Shown: positions 13,378-26,743, counted from the first letter of the stretch. The stretch is 64,000 bases of DNA from Anaeromyces robustus (GCA_002104895.1 MCFG01000054.1:88501-152500), one strand, 5' to 3'. The notes: generated from the letters alone by a model not told the origin. Program-made: numbers and translations.

Positions 13378-14134
13378 ATGGATTCAGCAATTAAAAGTTT
13401 TGTTAATATTACTAATACTAGGTAAATGATAAATGATAAATGATAATTACTTATATATATATTTTTTAATATTTTTGCCGTTAATACTCTTTTATTGTAA
13501 TTAATTATATTTATATATTATTAGTCAATCTGTTGCAAGACAATATTTAGAAGCTAGCAAATGGAATATCAACAGTAAATATATATATTTTTTAAATTTT
13601 TATTTATATAATATATTTTGTTAAAAAGGATTTAGCCTTTTTTTTTTTTTCTAATCATTTTTTTTTTTTTACAACTATATATATTGTAAAAATGAAAACA
13701 AAATTTATGACCAAAAAAAAAAAAATTGAATCAAAATTTATTTAATACAAATATAATAACTAACAACAACAATATTACTTATAAATGATAAACATTTAAA
13801 GATGCTATTAACAATTTTTACTCAAGAAATCCATCTGGAATTGTTGAAATTGCAAAAATTGATAAAAAGAAGCTCGAAAAATTATTCGAAAAATATAAAG
13901 GTTATTATGGATTTATAAAAATAGAATCTAATTTATTTAATATTATGTTTTATTTTAATATAGAATTATTATTTTATATAAAAGTTTTTTTTTTGTGTGA
14001 CATTATTTCATTTTCATTATAAATCTATATAATATTAATTTAATTATTTCAAAATTTATATTATGACTTATAATAATTGGATATAACAATATTATTATTC
14101 AAACATTCAATATTAAAAAAAAAAAAAAATAAAT

Positions 14135-14168
<34 letters not shown>

Positions 14169-15620
14169 AAGATTCATCTGAAGATGCAATTTTAGTTGAG
14201 GGAATGGAAGAATATTGTAATGATTTGGAAGTTGATCCAACTGACGTTATTATGCTTATTATTGCTTATCATTTGGATTCTGAAAATATGTGTGAATTTC
14301 CAAGGGAAAATTGGATGAAGGGATGGACTTCTTTAGGGTATAATGAATATAATAATAATAATATATACATATATAATATGCATAGTTTTTTATTCAATAT
14401 AAAAATAAATATATTTCATATTATTAAATGAAATTTATTTAATGATATTTATATTATCTATCTTTTACGTATGATATATTATCTAAATAAATATTAATAA
14501 AAATGACTAAACAACTTATACACACTTCTATGTTTGAAATTTAAACTACAAATATCAATTGATTTTTTTTTTAATGACCATTACATGTAATATATATATA
14601 TATATATTTTCATACATATATATGTACATGTACCTATATATATTATAATTAATTTTCATTAATATGTTAAAGTTGTGATTCTATTGAGTCTATGAAGAAT
14701 AAAATTCCATCTTTAAGAGAAGAATTAAACGATTCAGAAATTTTCAAGAAAATTTATCGTTTTGCTTTCTTATTCGGAAGACAAGAAACTCAAAGAAGTT
14801 TAGGTAAATCTGTAGTATAAATAAAATAAATATAAATTATAAATAAAATAAAAATAAAATATATATAATAAAAAGTGAACTAATTAAATAATTGTATAAT
14901 TTATTATTAATAAAATAATAAAGAATTAGACATTGCTATTGGTTTATGGCAGGTATATATATTTTTTAGTTTTAAGTCTCATCTATTTATATTAAAAATA
15001 ATTAACAAAAAGTTTAAAAAAAAAAAATTAAATTTTTTAAAATTGTTGTAGTTATTATTACCAAATAAATTCAAACATTTAGAATTATGGTGTGATTATC
15101 TTCAAGTAAGGATTATAATATATTTATATTATTGTTTTTTTTTTCTTTGTTATTTAGTTATATTAATTATTATTTATTTCTTATAATATTACAACAACAA
15201 CAAATTAGAATGAGTATAAGAGAGCTATAAGTCGTGATACTTGGAATTTAGTAATTATTAGTTTTAATTATTATTTGAATAAATAAATATATATATATAA
15301 TTTATATATTATAATTAAAATTAATTTATTATTATTTCATTTTTTCTTTCATTTTTTTTTTTCTAAATAAAGTTACTCGAATTTGTTAATACTGTTGATG
15401 AAAAAATGACCAACTATGATGCTGATGGTAAATAAAAAGAATTAAAATTATCTATGTATATAGTTTACAAATAATTAAATATATTCATAATATTAAAATT
15501 GATAATTTTTTTTTATCGTATAATACCATATATCAATTAATTAAATAAATAGGTGCTTGGCCTGTTCTTATAGATAATTTCGTTGAATATGCAAAACCAA
15601 TAATAAATAATGAAAATTAA
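13378..15620 (+). CDS. DCN1: DCN1-like cullin neddylation ligase
   Basis: Scaffold-type E3 that brings Ubc12-NEDD8 to cullins and so activates SCF-type ubiquitin ligases. Ten short exons fit: 13378-13421, 13525-13574, 13802-13900, 14172-14337, 14673-14803, 14924-14952, 15052-15105, 15209-15250, 15373-15427 and 15553-15620. They sum to 738 nt, 245 residues, near the usual 250-270. The N-terminal UBA-like part reads SQSVARQYLEASKWNIN then NAINNFYSRNPSG. The PONY/potentiating neddylation domain follows, with DLEVDPTDVIMLIIAYHLDS, FAFLFGRQETQRSLELDIAI and SRDTWNLLLEFVNTV. The C terminus has YDADGAWPVLIDNFVEY, the cullin-binding patch; the D, A and D residues expected of it are present. Most donors are GTAAAT/GTATAT types; exon 3 ends at AAAG|GTTATT, an unusual donor, but the frame demands it. 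This is the most intron-dense gene of the left half; one exon is only 29 nt. Confidence 0.95.
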
Positions 15621-15885
15621 AGAAATTAAAAAAATCATAATTTTAATATATATTATTTAAAGTATAAATATAAATATAAATATAAATATAAAAATAAAAA
15701 TAAAAATAAATATAAATATATATAAACTAAAAACAAAATAAAGTAAAAATAATACAAATCAAAAAAATAATAAAACAAAACAATACCAAGCAAAAAACAA
15801 AAATCAGCAATAGCAATAACAATAAAAGAAAATGATAAAAATAAAAATAAATCAAGTATATTAATGTATGAATATTGTATTTATA

Positions 15886-15918
<33 letters not shown>

Positions 15919-16203
15919 CGAAAATAAAGCAAATAAATTTTTAATAAATATAAAAAATACATTTTTTTTTCTATACTCCATTTATTAAATTTAGTATTAT
16001 ATAAATTTTTAATTTTTTAAAAAAAAATGCTTTATTACTTTTTATAATAATCATAAATATTTAATATCTAATACAATTAAAATTAATATATTTTTTTTTA
16101 GTTGGATAGAAAATTTTATGATCATTATAATAATTATGTTAATGAAATCTACTTCTAATATATTAAAATTTAAAGATATTAATAAATAATATACATAGAA
16201 GAA

Positions 16204-16237
<34 letters not shown>

Positions 16238-16238
16238 T
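15621..16238. other. convergent intergenic spacer DCN1/RPAP3
   Basis: Short spacer between two convergent genes. It contains an AAATAT-type array at 15661-15722, a poly-A run near 15886-15917 and an ATT-triplet run at 16207-16237 that reaches the RPAP3 stop codon. No gene seen; it must hold both 3' ends. Confidence 0.6.
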
Positions 16239-19200
16239 TCAAAGAGTCATTTTATATTTTTTAGCAAGAGCTTCTAAATCTGTTATAGAAAAATTTGCAC
16301 TGGATTGATTAGATTTCATGGCATCAAATATATTCTTTAAAACTATTCATATTAAATTTATTAATATATATTATATAGATAAATATTTATATAATTAATT
16401 TTTTTTTTCTTTTTTGATTTGTATTATATTATTATTATTTATATTATTTATCTATTTATTTTTATTAAGTATTTTTTACCTTGTTTATCTTTTCTAGACA
16501 TAAACATTAAAGTCATTTCAAAACGGTTAACTTTTTGAAGAGAATTTAATAAAGCATACATTTCATTAAACATGGATTCTCTAATAATTATTTTATTATA
16601 AATTATTTTATAAATTATTTATTTAATTATTTATTATTATCATTAGTTATTATTATTATTATTTTTTTTTATTTTAATATATAATTATATTGGAATTTTT
16701 ATAGATATAATCTTAAATTGATCTTACTCTATATAAAATTTATTCATAATAATTAAAATTCTTGTTAAATAATCTGATTCTAATGAGTTTTTGAAAAGAT
16801 TTGGAAGATTTTCTGGTATAATTGACTATTTAATAGTTATTTGATAGTTATATATATTTATATATAATTTAATACCAATATATACATTTATATATAAATA
16901 TTTAAATATAAAAATGGTATATAAATATTCAAATTTATAATAATTCATTGCAATTATTATCATAGTTATTATTTTATAATATATGTAATATTTAATAAAA
17001 TAAAACTTACGCTTAAGTATTCAAAAGTTTTATTGTCGTCATTTCTCATACTTTTCCAATCTCTTTCAAAGTCATACATTGTTGTAGCTACATTAACTTT
17101 TGATCTAATATTTCTTGATGGTGATGGTGATGGTGATGGTGATGACGATTTAAATGAATTATCTATTTTTTTTTCATTTTCATTCTTTTTTTCTTCTTTA
17201 ATTTCTTCAATTTTATTTTCTTGTAGTATTGGTTTGTTTTTGTTATCATTATTATTTTCTTCTTCAATTGGTGAAGTTGTTATTTGGTGTTCTTTCTTTA
17301 CATTTTCTTTATTATCTAAAATAGTCTCATTTAATGGTTCTAAAGGCTTTATTTCTGTAATAATTTCATCCATTTCTTCGATTACAACAGAACGCTTTTT
17401 ATTTAATTTTGTTTTCTTTTGTTCAGTTATTTGTTGTTGTTGTTGTTGTTGAGTTTGTTCAATTTCCTTTTCTTCTTTATCATCCTTATTAAAAATGAAT
17501 GAAGATAATAAGGCATTATTATTAGTATTTAATAAATCTTTAGATTTTTTGGTCTCTATCTTTTTTACTGGTTTTATTTCTGATTCCGTTCTTTTTTCCT
17601 GAATTGATGTTTCTTTTTCTAATTCTTTATTACTAGAAGTTTTTAATTCGATTTTTGGCTTTTCTTCTATTTTATCCATTTCTTTTTCTTTTTCTTTTTC
17701 CTTTTTTTCATTTATTTCTTTTTCTTTTATATTTTCTTTATTTTCATTTTCTTCTCCTTTTTCCATTATTTTCATTTTTTTGGGTTGCTTTTTAGGTTTT
17801 GTATTTTCTTTTTTCGTAGTTGATACTGGAACCATATCCAAAGAAGAAAAACTTTCTTCTTTATTAGTTTCTGTTAAAGAAATAGGACGTTGTTTATCAT
17901 TTAATATATCATTATTTTTCATCATTTCATTAATTTCTTCAATATCTTTATTCATTCTTTTTAATAATTCTTCTTCATTTTCTTTTTTAATTTCTTCTTG
18001 AGTTCTTCCAACTTCAGTAATTTGTAATCTTCTTCTTATTGGCTTATTTTTTAATTTTTCTTCTTGTTCTTTTGATATTGTACTCTTTTTCTTTTTTAAT
18101 TGACTTGTTTTTGGTGTTGTTGTTGATGTTGTTGATGTATTAGTATTCTTATTTATTGGTGCAGAGAGTTTTGACTCTTCTTTTGGCTTTTATTTATAAA
18201 TAAAATTTTAATATTTATTATTTTTAAATATAAATATAAATATAAATATAAATATAAATATAAATATAAATATAAATATAAATATAAATATAAATATATA
18301 AAATCGATTTATATAATTCTATATTGTTATTTATTTTTATACTAATTATAATCATAAGTGTACTATACTTTTGGTTTAAGAATAGCTATAACTTTATTTA
18401 ATTCATCTTTTGCTTGTTTATTTGATGGTTCTAAAACAACAGCAGCTTCAAAATCTTTATTGTTATATTATTGGATTATTAATATATTTAAAAATAAAAA
18501 TTAGTAAGAAATAAGAATTTCTTCTTGTTAATATTTATTTAAATATTTATAATAAAAGTAATAATAATAATGATAATAATGCTCATGTGTATGAGTTTTA
18601 TAATTTACCATTTTTTGCTTCTAAATATTTCTTCAATCCAACTCTAGATAAACCACGTCTATATAAAGCCTTAACATTTTTTGGTGCTAAAGCTAAGCAA
18701 TCTGTACAGTCATTTTCAGCTTCACTATATCTTTATTATTATTATTATTATTATTATCATAATAATAAATAGTAAATAATAAATAATGAATATAATAATA
18801 AATAATGAATATAATAATAAATAATGAATATAATAATAAATAATGAATATAATAATAAATAATGAATATAATAATAAATAAATAGAATTATTAATAATAT
18901 GTATAAATAATATAAATTAAAATATGATATTTTTTTATATTTTCTATGTATATTTATATATATTTATTTATTTTTATTTTTTTATTTTTATTTTATTCTT
19001 ACTTTTTTAATTTTAAGTAAGCCATAGCTCTATTTAATGGGAAAACTGGATTAGTTGGATCCAATTCTTTACTTTTAGTATAATATTGAATAGCACGTTT
19101 ATAATTTCCCTTTTTAAACATAACATTTCCCTTTTTTGTATAATTATTTTAAAAAATATATAATAAGGCATAAAAATAAAAATAAAAATAAAAATAATAA

Positions 19201-20142
19201 TAATAATAATAAAAAAAAAGTATTTTTAGTATATCTTAATTAGTATATTATATATAAAATATAAAATATTATTAGTTACTTTTTCTTTTTCTATTAATGA
19301 TAATTCGATAGTTTGTTGGTTTATTTCATCATCATCCTTTTCTTCAACCATTGGTTTTGGTTCTTTGTAGTCTTCATTTTCAAGTCTTTCTAATTCTTCC
19401 TCCTTTATTTATTATTTTTTGTTGTTGAAATTGAAAAAAAAAAATTATAAAATTTTATAATTAAAAAATTTTTAGAATGAAATTCCAAAATTTTAAATCT
19501 AATTTAAAATAATTTTTTTTTATTGATATGATTAAATGATTTTTTTTTTTTACTAACCACATTATATTTATCCCATGAACGATAATCATATGATTTAATT
19601 CTTTCTTTTTTTACTTCATTTTTAAAAGGTTTTCCCACTTTTTCTGGTATTGATTCTGGTATTGGAGAAGAAGGACGTGAAGAAGGTGGTGAATTAGAAT
19701 CAATTTTTCCAATAGAACGAATTGGGGGATAATTCTTTTTATTTAATAATTAAATTATTATATTTTAATTATATGTTTTATATACGTTTATATATTATAT
19801 TATTTAAATTAATTAAATTTCATTTGATTTTTAAAGAAAATATTTATAATTTTTGGAATTTGAAATTAATTTTTTATATATTTATATTAAAGTTGTAAAA
19901 ATTATTTTTACATTATTATTATTTTTTAAATAATATTATTATATTATATTAATATTTATGTAATTTAATACTATATACAAGAAATATTTTTTATTTATTT
20001 AACTTACATTCTTTTTAATTTTTGTTTTTTTAGCTAAAATATCCTTTTTTTTAATTTCATTTGTCCAAGAATTAAGATCTTTTAAATAACTAGAAAATTC
20101 TTCTGCATTTCTTTTAATTGCAAGTTGTGTTTCAATTGACAT
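16239..20142 (-). CDS. RPAP3: RPAP3-like TPR co-chaperone (R2TP component)
   Basis: TPR adaptor of the HSP90-R2TP chaperone that assembles box C/D snoRNPs, RNA polymerase II and PIKK complexes. Ten minus-strand exons fit: 20142-20008, 19734-19558, 19402-19280, 19130-19003, 18730-18609, 18454-18369, 18186-17011, 16825-16728, 16580-16480 and 16342-16239; 2250 nt, 749 residues. The N terminus (NAEEFSSYLKDLNSW, then IKSYDYRSWDKYNV) matches RPAP3. TPRs at roughly residues 135-260 include MFKKGNYKRAIQYYTKSKEL, NPVFPLNRAMAYLKLKK and APKNVKALYRRGLSRVGLKK. A 392-codon exon encodes a K/E-rich insert with a Q8 run and an SPSPSPSPS stretch. The RPAP3 C-terminal (RUVBL/Monad-binding) domain starts near MYDFERDWKSM and continues LPNLFKNSLESDYLTRIL and ANFSITDLEALAKKYKM. 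Exon 2 uses a GTTAGT donor. The presence of the C-terminal domain separates it from yeast Tah1, which lacks it. Confidence 0.93.
18227..18299. repeat. (AAATAT)n hexamer array in an RPAP3 intron
   Basis: About 70 bp of uninterrupted AAATAT hexamers in the intron between RPAP3 exons 6 and 7. Confidence 0.8.
18768..18882. repeat. 18-bp tandem repeat in an RPAP3 intron
   Basis: About six copies of an 18-bp unit (AATAATGAATATAATAAT and rotations) in the intron between RPAP3 exons 4 and 5. Copies look identical by eye, so copy number is probably variable between strains. Confidence 0.8.
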
Positions 20143-20199
20143 TTTTTATTAAAATATTATATACTTATTTATATTTATAGATTTATAATTGCAAAGGTA

Positions 20200-20242
<43 letters not shown>

Positions 20243-20587
20243 ATAATATTATTTAAATGAAATGCTATATTAAAAAAAAAAACTTAAATATACAAATGAT
20301 TTTTTTTTTTAAAAATATATGATATTTAAAAAACATTTAATTTATTTTTTCTATAAAAATCTTTTTTTTTTAACAATTTTATTCATTTTAAATTGATTGC
20401 ATATATTTATAATATATTATAATATATTATATTTAATTAATTTTAATTTTTTTTTTTAAATCAATTTTGTATTTTAAAAAAAATTTAATAATATTAAATA
20501 ATTGTATATTTATAATAACTATAGTTTATAATAAAAGCAATATAGAATATAATAATAAGTAGTGGATTAAAATAAATAAATAAATAA

Positions 20588-20650
<63 letters not shown>

Positions 20651-20663
20651 CTAACTAACTAAC

Positions 20664-20698
<35 letters not shown>

Positions 20699-20711
20699 CT
20701 AAATAAATAAA

Positions 20712-20802
<91 letters not shown>

Positions 20803-21679
20803 ATCAATAAATAAAGCAATATTTTTTTTTAAACTAAAAGAAGAGGATACCTTTTATTATTAAGAGTTATTAATATATTTAGATTTAGTACATATATTAA
20901 TACAGAATTTAAAATAATTCAAAACATTCTATTTAAAAATATATATATTTAATATAAAGAAAAATATTATTAAATTTTAAACATATTTATTTAACATAAA
21001 AAAAATTATTCTTTATAATATTAATTATTTATTATTTATTAATATTTTTAAATTGACTGGTGACAATAAATTTTCATTTGATATTATCTTGTAATAGACA
21101 TATTGTATATATATATATATTTATCCAAAAAAAAATCTTCTAAATCTATTCTTATAAAAAGAATATTAAAAAAAAAAAAAAAAAACGAAGTCCATATTTA
21201 TTAAAAACAACTTTTGATACTATTTATATATTAATATAATGAATAAAAAAAAAAAAAAAAAGAAAAAATAAAAAAGAAAAATATATTAATAATTTATATA
21301 TTTTTATTATTATATTTATTTATTTATTATTATTCTTTAATTATTTTAAAAAAGAAAAATTTTTATTAAAAAAGAATTATTTAATATTTTAATGAAAATG
21401 ATTTCTAAATATAATTAATCTAACTTTATTTTTTTCCCTTTTATTTTTAATTTTTAATTTTTAATTTTTGTTTTTTATTTTTATTTTTTTTTCCTTTATT
21501 ATGTTATTATTATTATTATTATTATTTTTTTAAAAAAAAAATTCATATCCTTTTTTTTTCAGTTTATGAATATTCTTTTTTAAAGAAGAAAAAAAAAAAA
21601 CATCATTTGTAGTTTATATTGAATTATTTGTATTAACTTTTTGTTTTTATAATTATTGATAATATTTGGCTTAATATTT
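20143..21679. other. intergenic region between UNC50 and RPAP3
   Basis: No gene seen. It lies upstream of RPAP3 and downstream of UNC50, both on the minus strand. It holds a T-run at 20207-20233, the AAAT/AACT array at 20571-20814 and A/T homopolymers. Confidence 0.6.
20571..20814. repeat. mixed (AAAT)n/(AACT)n array
   Basis: AAAT units with three internal blocks changed to AACT (20649-20667, 20696-20700 and 20712-20741). The blockwise spread of the C variant suggests duplication of mutated units within the array. Confidence 0.9.
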
Positions 21680-23321
21680 CTATATATAAAGGAACATTAT
21701 ACTACTATGTTTTCCTATATTAAATCCACATATTAATAGTATTATATATAATACTGAAACTAAAACTACTGGATAAAGGAATAAAATAGTATTTTTAAGG
21801 AATGGAAGGGCTTTAAATTGTTTTAATTAAATATATTTTTTGTATTATAATATTAATATTATATAATATTATTAAAAAAATGTTAGTTATAAGATTTTAA
21901 TTATAAGATTTTAATTATAAAATATTTTTATAGATTATAATTGAATTACTACTATTATTATACACTATTTCAATTACTATTAATGATATTAAATTACATA
22001 TATAATACTTACCATGATAACCCAAAAAAGTAATATAGAAATAGTAAATCCAAGCAGCTAAGTACATTGAATTACCAATGAATAAAGAAAACCAATTATC
22101 CATTTTTAATATAGGTAATAGGAAAAAGTGTAATACGTAAGTAATTAAATAAAGTGGGAAAAATGAATTACAATGAACATCAAAAGCATAAGCCCATTCA
22201 ACATTTTGTTCAACAGCGTGAACTTGTGAGTGTTTTAAGAATTTATTAGCAAATAACCTTTTATTAATTATTATTGAAAAAAGGCGTTGTAGTATAATAA
22301 ATTTATAGCAATTATTATTATTTTAAATATATATATATATTTATATAATATTAATAAATTAATTATGATTTTGTTAATAATAAAATAAATATTATTATTA
22401 TAATATTTAATAATATTAAATATATTGTTTATAATAAAATAAATATTATTATTATAATATTAAGTAATATTAAATATATACCAAGTTATAGTTGCAACAA
22501 TGAATCCTACTATTAAGAAGTCTATAATAACCATGAAAAACATTAATTTTAGAGTTCCAAAGAATCCAAATTCATAAGCTAAACCATAAGCAAATGCAGA
22601 TACTATTTTAAAGTAAATTAATTATTAAATATTATTTAATAATTATTTATAATAATTAATTTTTGTTTCTTTTATCTCTTATATATTATTATTTAATTAT
22701 CGTTTAATACCTAAAATACAAGTAGCAAGTACTACAACGAAAGCAGGATCATCTCTAGCCCAATGATTTTTAGTTTCTATGATTAAATAAACATTAATTT
22801 GTATATATATATATATTAAAAATTAGGAAAAAAAAAAAAAAAAAAGAAATAAAAATTTATAAATGATTATATAAAGAATTTGGATATAATTATTGATACA
22901 TACGTTTATTATAATAAATATTTCTATAACTATTTAATTATATAAACATTATATATAGAAATATTAAATATAAAATAATATAAAAAAAATTAATATCATG
23001 TTATATTATAATTTTTAGATTTAATAATGAATATAAGAATGAATAAATAAATAAAATATATATTTTCAGAAAAAAAAAAAAAAAAAATACTCACACTCTT
23101 TTTGGGGATAAACATAAATAAAGCATTTGCCATAAAGCTAATTCAAAATCCATTTGAGGATAATTCATTATTCGTCTAAAATATATTGGTATCCATTGTA
23201 ATTTTTTTGTTATGGAATTATATTTATATCTGTTATATGGTCTGTAAGAATAAGCCGAATGTGGGCTTAAATCTGAAGATATATAGGAAGGTAATGAATC
23301 ACGATGTGAATAAAAACTCAT
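21680..23321 (-). CDS. UNC50: UNC50/GMH1-family Golgi membrane protein
   Basis: Multi-pass Golgi/ER membrane protein; yeast Gmh1 interacts with Arf-GEFs and nematode UNC-50 is needed for trafficking of some nicotinic receptors. Six minus-strand exons fit: 23321-23095, 22929-22904, 22776-22711, 22602-22482, 22257-22013 and 21810-21680; 816 nt, 271 residues, close to the usual 260. Hallmarks: MNYPQMDFELALWQMLYLCL, SPKRVYRNIYYNKQTKNHWA, ARDDPAFVVVLATCILG, LAYEFGFFGTLKLMFFMVII, NVEWAYAFDVHCNSFFPLYL, GNSMYLAAWIYYFYITFLGY and ALPFLKNTILFLYP, in the order found in human UNC50. About five hydrophobic spans are visible. Exon 2 has only 26 nt. The N-terminal 50 residues, rich in Y, S and R, are not conserved. 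Donors are GTGAGT, GTATGT, GTATTA, GTATAT and GTAAGT. Confidence 0.95.
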
Positions 23322-24958
23322 TTTTATTTATTTTATTTTATTTTATTTTATTTATTAATTTGTTTTATTATTTTTTTTATTTTTTTATTATTATTTTCCT
23401 TTATTATATATTGGTTGTTCACTTTGATATTTATTTTATTATTATTTATTAAACTTTATATTTTCTTTATTTTTTGACGATTATTATAGTTTAGTTTAGT
23501 TTAAACTATTATTATTATTATTATTATTATTATTTTAATTATTATTATATTTATTTATTTTTTTTTATTTGATTTAAAATTTCTTCTTATTTATTATTAT
23601 TACGATTTTTTTTTTTTAATACTTTTCTATTATTTAATTATTATGATTTAATATTTAATTATTATTATTTTATTATTCATTACTTTTTTTTTTTTTGATT
23701 AGGTTTATTCTTTATTTTATTAATAATTCAATTGTAAATATTAAGAGTATAAAAAATTATATTAATAAAATATAATTTTATTAATTAAAATAAAAAAAGG
23801 CGTACTTTATACTATATTATATTAAATTAAAAAAATATGTTGTTATATACAATTGAATATTAATAATTTCTTTTTCTATATTATGTATTGTATATTTCTA
23901 TATAAGAAAAATAATTTTACGAAAAATCCTTTTTTATTTCTCTTTTTTTTTTTTTTTTTTTAATTTTATTTTTGAATATATAATGTATTATTATTCTGAT
24001 TAAAGTTGTTGATATAATATTTTTGTAGTTATTTTTCTTATTTTTTATATTTATTTTGAATTTAATTACGCTTAGAAATTAATTCATGTACTATTTATTA
24101 TATATAAAAATTTGGAATGATTTAATAAACAAAAAAAAAAAAGACTAAATATTATTAATTACCTAATATTAAATAAAATAATATATAAATTGATAATAAT
24201 GATAATAATAAATATATAAATAAAAAAAGAGAAAAGAATGTATAAAGATATTAGTATATTAATATATTTATTTAAAATATACTTTATAAAAGTAATACAA
24301 AAAGAATAATAAAGCAACTAAACAAAATATATATCAGCAAATCTTAAAAATGAATAATAAAAAAAATGTAATTACTATTGTTTAATTTTGAGAATAAATA
24401 TATATTAATTTTTTTTTCAATATTTGTTTTATATTATATTATATTATATTATTTATGGATTTTAGTTTAAATATTAACAAAATGAGATAAAAAAAAAAGA
24501 GAAAGAATAAGTTCTTACAAATATTATTAGGATTTTTTATTTTTTGTTTTAGGATTCTTTACATTTTTATATATGTGAATAAAAAAAATATAATGTATAT
24601 ATTTTATTTTTTTTCTTTTTCTTTTTATTATTATTATTATTTTTTCCTCGAAAAAGTCAACAAATTAATGTTTTATTTTATTTTTTATCATTAAATATGT
24701 GTTTTTTCTTTTATTTTTTTTTAAATTTATTTAATACAATATCATTTTAAATGATGATTTTTATATTAATTATATTTTATTAAAAAGAAATAACAATAAT
24801 AATAAAAATGAAAAAAAAAAAAAAAGGCTTATATTTTTATATTACTTTATTTATGATTTACTATATTTTATGAAAAAGAAAAGGTAAAAAAAATTTTCTT
24901 ATTTGTATGGTAGTAATTATAAATATTAAAAAAAAATTAAAAATCAATAAATAAAATC

Positions 24959-24989
<31 letters not shown>

Positions 24990-25490
24990 TATTATATATT
25001 ATATAAAGTGGATTATAAATATTTCAACTATTTAAATTTAATATATGTTGGAATATAATTTGTAATATATAATATATATTGTAGTAATAAAGTTTTTTAT
25101 TATAGAATAAAATATATAATAAATATATTTTATAATAAAGTTACGAATATATAAAAGTAAATATGATATATTATAATTCAAATTAATAATAAAGGAAATC
25201 ATTAATACCTTTAAACAATATTATTTATTATTTTATTATTATTATTATTATTATTAATATTATTATTATTATTATATTATGTATTATTTTTCATTAATAT
25301 ACATTATTTATCATTATTTTTTTAACGATATGTATAAAAGGATTAATCAGAATAAATAAAAATATAGAAATGGAATTTTTTTTATATATTAAAAATATAA
25401 TTGATAGTTATTAAGTTTAAAAAAAGTTAAGTTTTGAAAATCATATGTTTAAAAACTGCAAATAAAAAGATTAATTATTGTTTATTACTT

Positions 25491-25492
25491 TA

Positions 25493-25571
<79 letters not shown>

Positions 25572-25650
25572 ATGAATAAATAAATAAATAAATAAATAAA
25601 TGAATAAATGAATAAATGAATAAATGAATAAATAAATGAATGAATAAATA
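25491..25650. repeat. (AAAT)n array with AATG variants
   Basis: About 160 bp of AAAT units; the right third carries several AATG variant units. A-rich on the plus strand. Confidence 0.9.
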
Positions 25651-26349
25651 TAAATTTTATTATTCTTTTTTTTAATTATATTCAAATTATAGACATTTTA
25701 TAGAGCCATATTAACGGTTATCAATTAATTTATTATTTTTTATTATTTACAAGGAATTATTTTAATCATTTATGATAATTTTATATTTTTTTAATGGCTA
25801 TGGATAAATATTAATCATTGATAATTATAATAAGAATTAATAAATAAGAATTAAATAATAATTAATATACTTTTTATTTTAAAAATGATATATGTTAATA
25901 ATAATAATAATAATAATAATATTAAAATAATAAAAGAAGATATTAAATAATAATGAAAATACTTTTCATTTTAAAAATTATATATATTTTAATAATAATA
26001 ATAATAATATTAATATTAAAATAATAATAATAGAAGATGTTAAATAATAATGAAAAAGTGGAATAGCAACAAAAATAGTATAATTAATTGTGTAACCTTT
26101 ATGTATTATATCATTTTTCCACTATAAATGCTTTTTAATAATAATAATAATAATAATAATAATATTAATAATAAAAATAAGCACCATTATCGTCTTTATT
26201 AATAATAAAAATAATGATTTATAATATTTCTTATAAATCATTGTTTTTTTTTTTATAGCAGTCCAAAAAAAATAGTATATAATATAAATGAATGGTTTTA
26301 TAGACACATAAATATTATACACACAACATAATTAATATATATTTTTACT

Positions 26350-26475
26350 TGATTTTTTGCAGAGACTGAGTATAAATCCTATTACAGGAAACTGATTCTG
26401 AAGTCTTATGTACGCTTTAACAACTAGGATAAATATTGGTTAACAACAGGATAGAAATCTGTCAGAAAATATATA
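26350..26475. other. GC-richer island, possible structured RNA or coding relic
   Basis: About 110 bp of non-repetitive sequence, clearly richer in G+C than the kilobases on either side. It can form a hairpin with outer pairing AGACT (26363-26367) to AGTCT (26402-26406), inner pairing TCCT (26377-26380) to AGGA (26386-26389), and a large internal loop. A second small stem is ACAG (26446-26449) to CTGT (26459-26462). I could not find clear box C/D or H/ACA motifs. One plus-strand frame also reads as a plausible peptide (EYKSYYRKLILKSYVRF) before a stop, so a decayed exon is equally possible. Confidence 0.35.
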
Positions 26476-26691
26476 TATATATATATATAAATTATATTTT
26501 TTAACTTGTGAAAATGTCACGTGTTTTAATAAAAAATTAATTTTTTATACATAAATTAATAATAGTTTTTTCTTTTAATATTCATTTTGATTTTGAAATT
26601 TCATTTTAATTTTTATTCATAATTGAGAAAAATAATCAAGATAAAGATAAAAAAGAAATTAAAATTTAATTTAAAGAAATTTTATATAATT

Positions 26692-26722
<31 letters not shown>

Positions 26723-26743
26723 TTAATAATAATAACATTCAAT

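Larger units (their letters stand above)
23322..26743. other. divergent intergenic region UNC50 / 73-residue gene
   Basis: About 3.4 kb without a supported gene. It holds ATT and AAT triplet runs, the (AAAT)n array at 25491-25650 and one GC-richer island at 26350-26475, described separately. Both flanking genes start here, so it should include two promoters. Confidence 0.55.

Noticed and set aside
17033-18001. Plus-strand open frames opposite RPAP3 exon 7
   Set aside because: Shadows of K/E-rich codons; no homology, while the minus strand continues the RPAP3 frame exactly.
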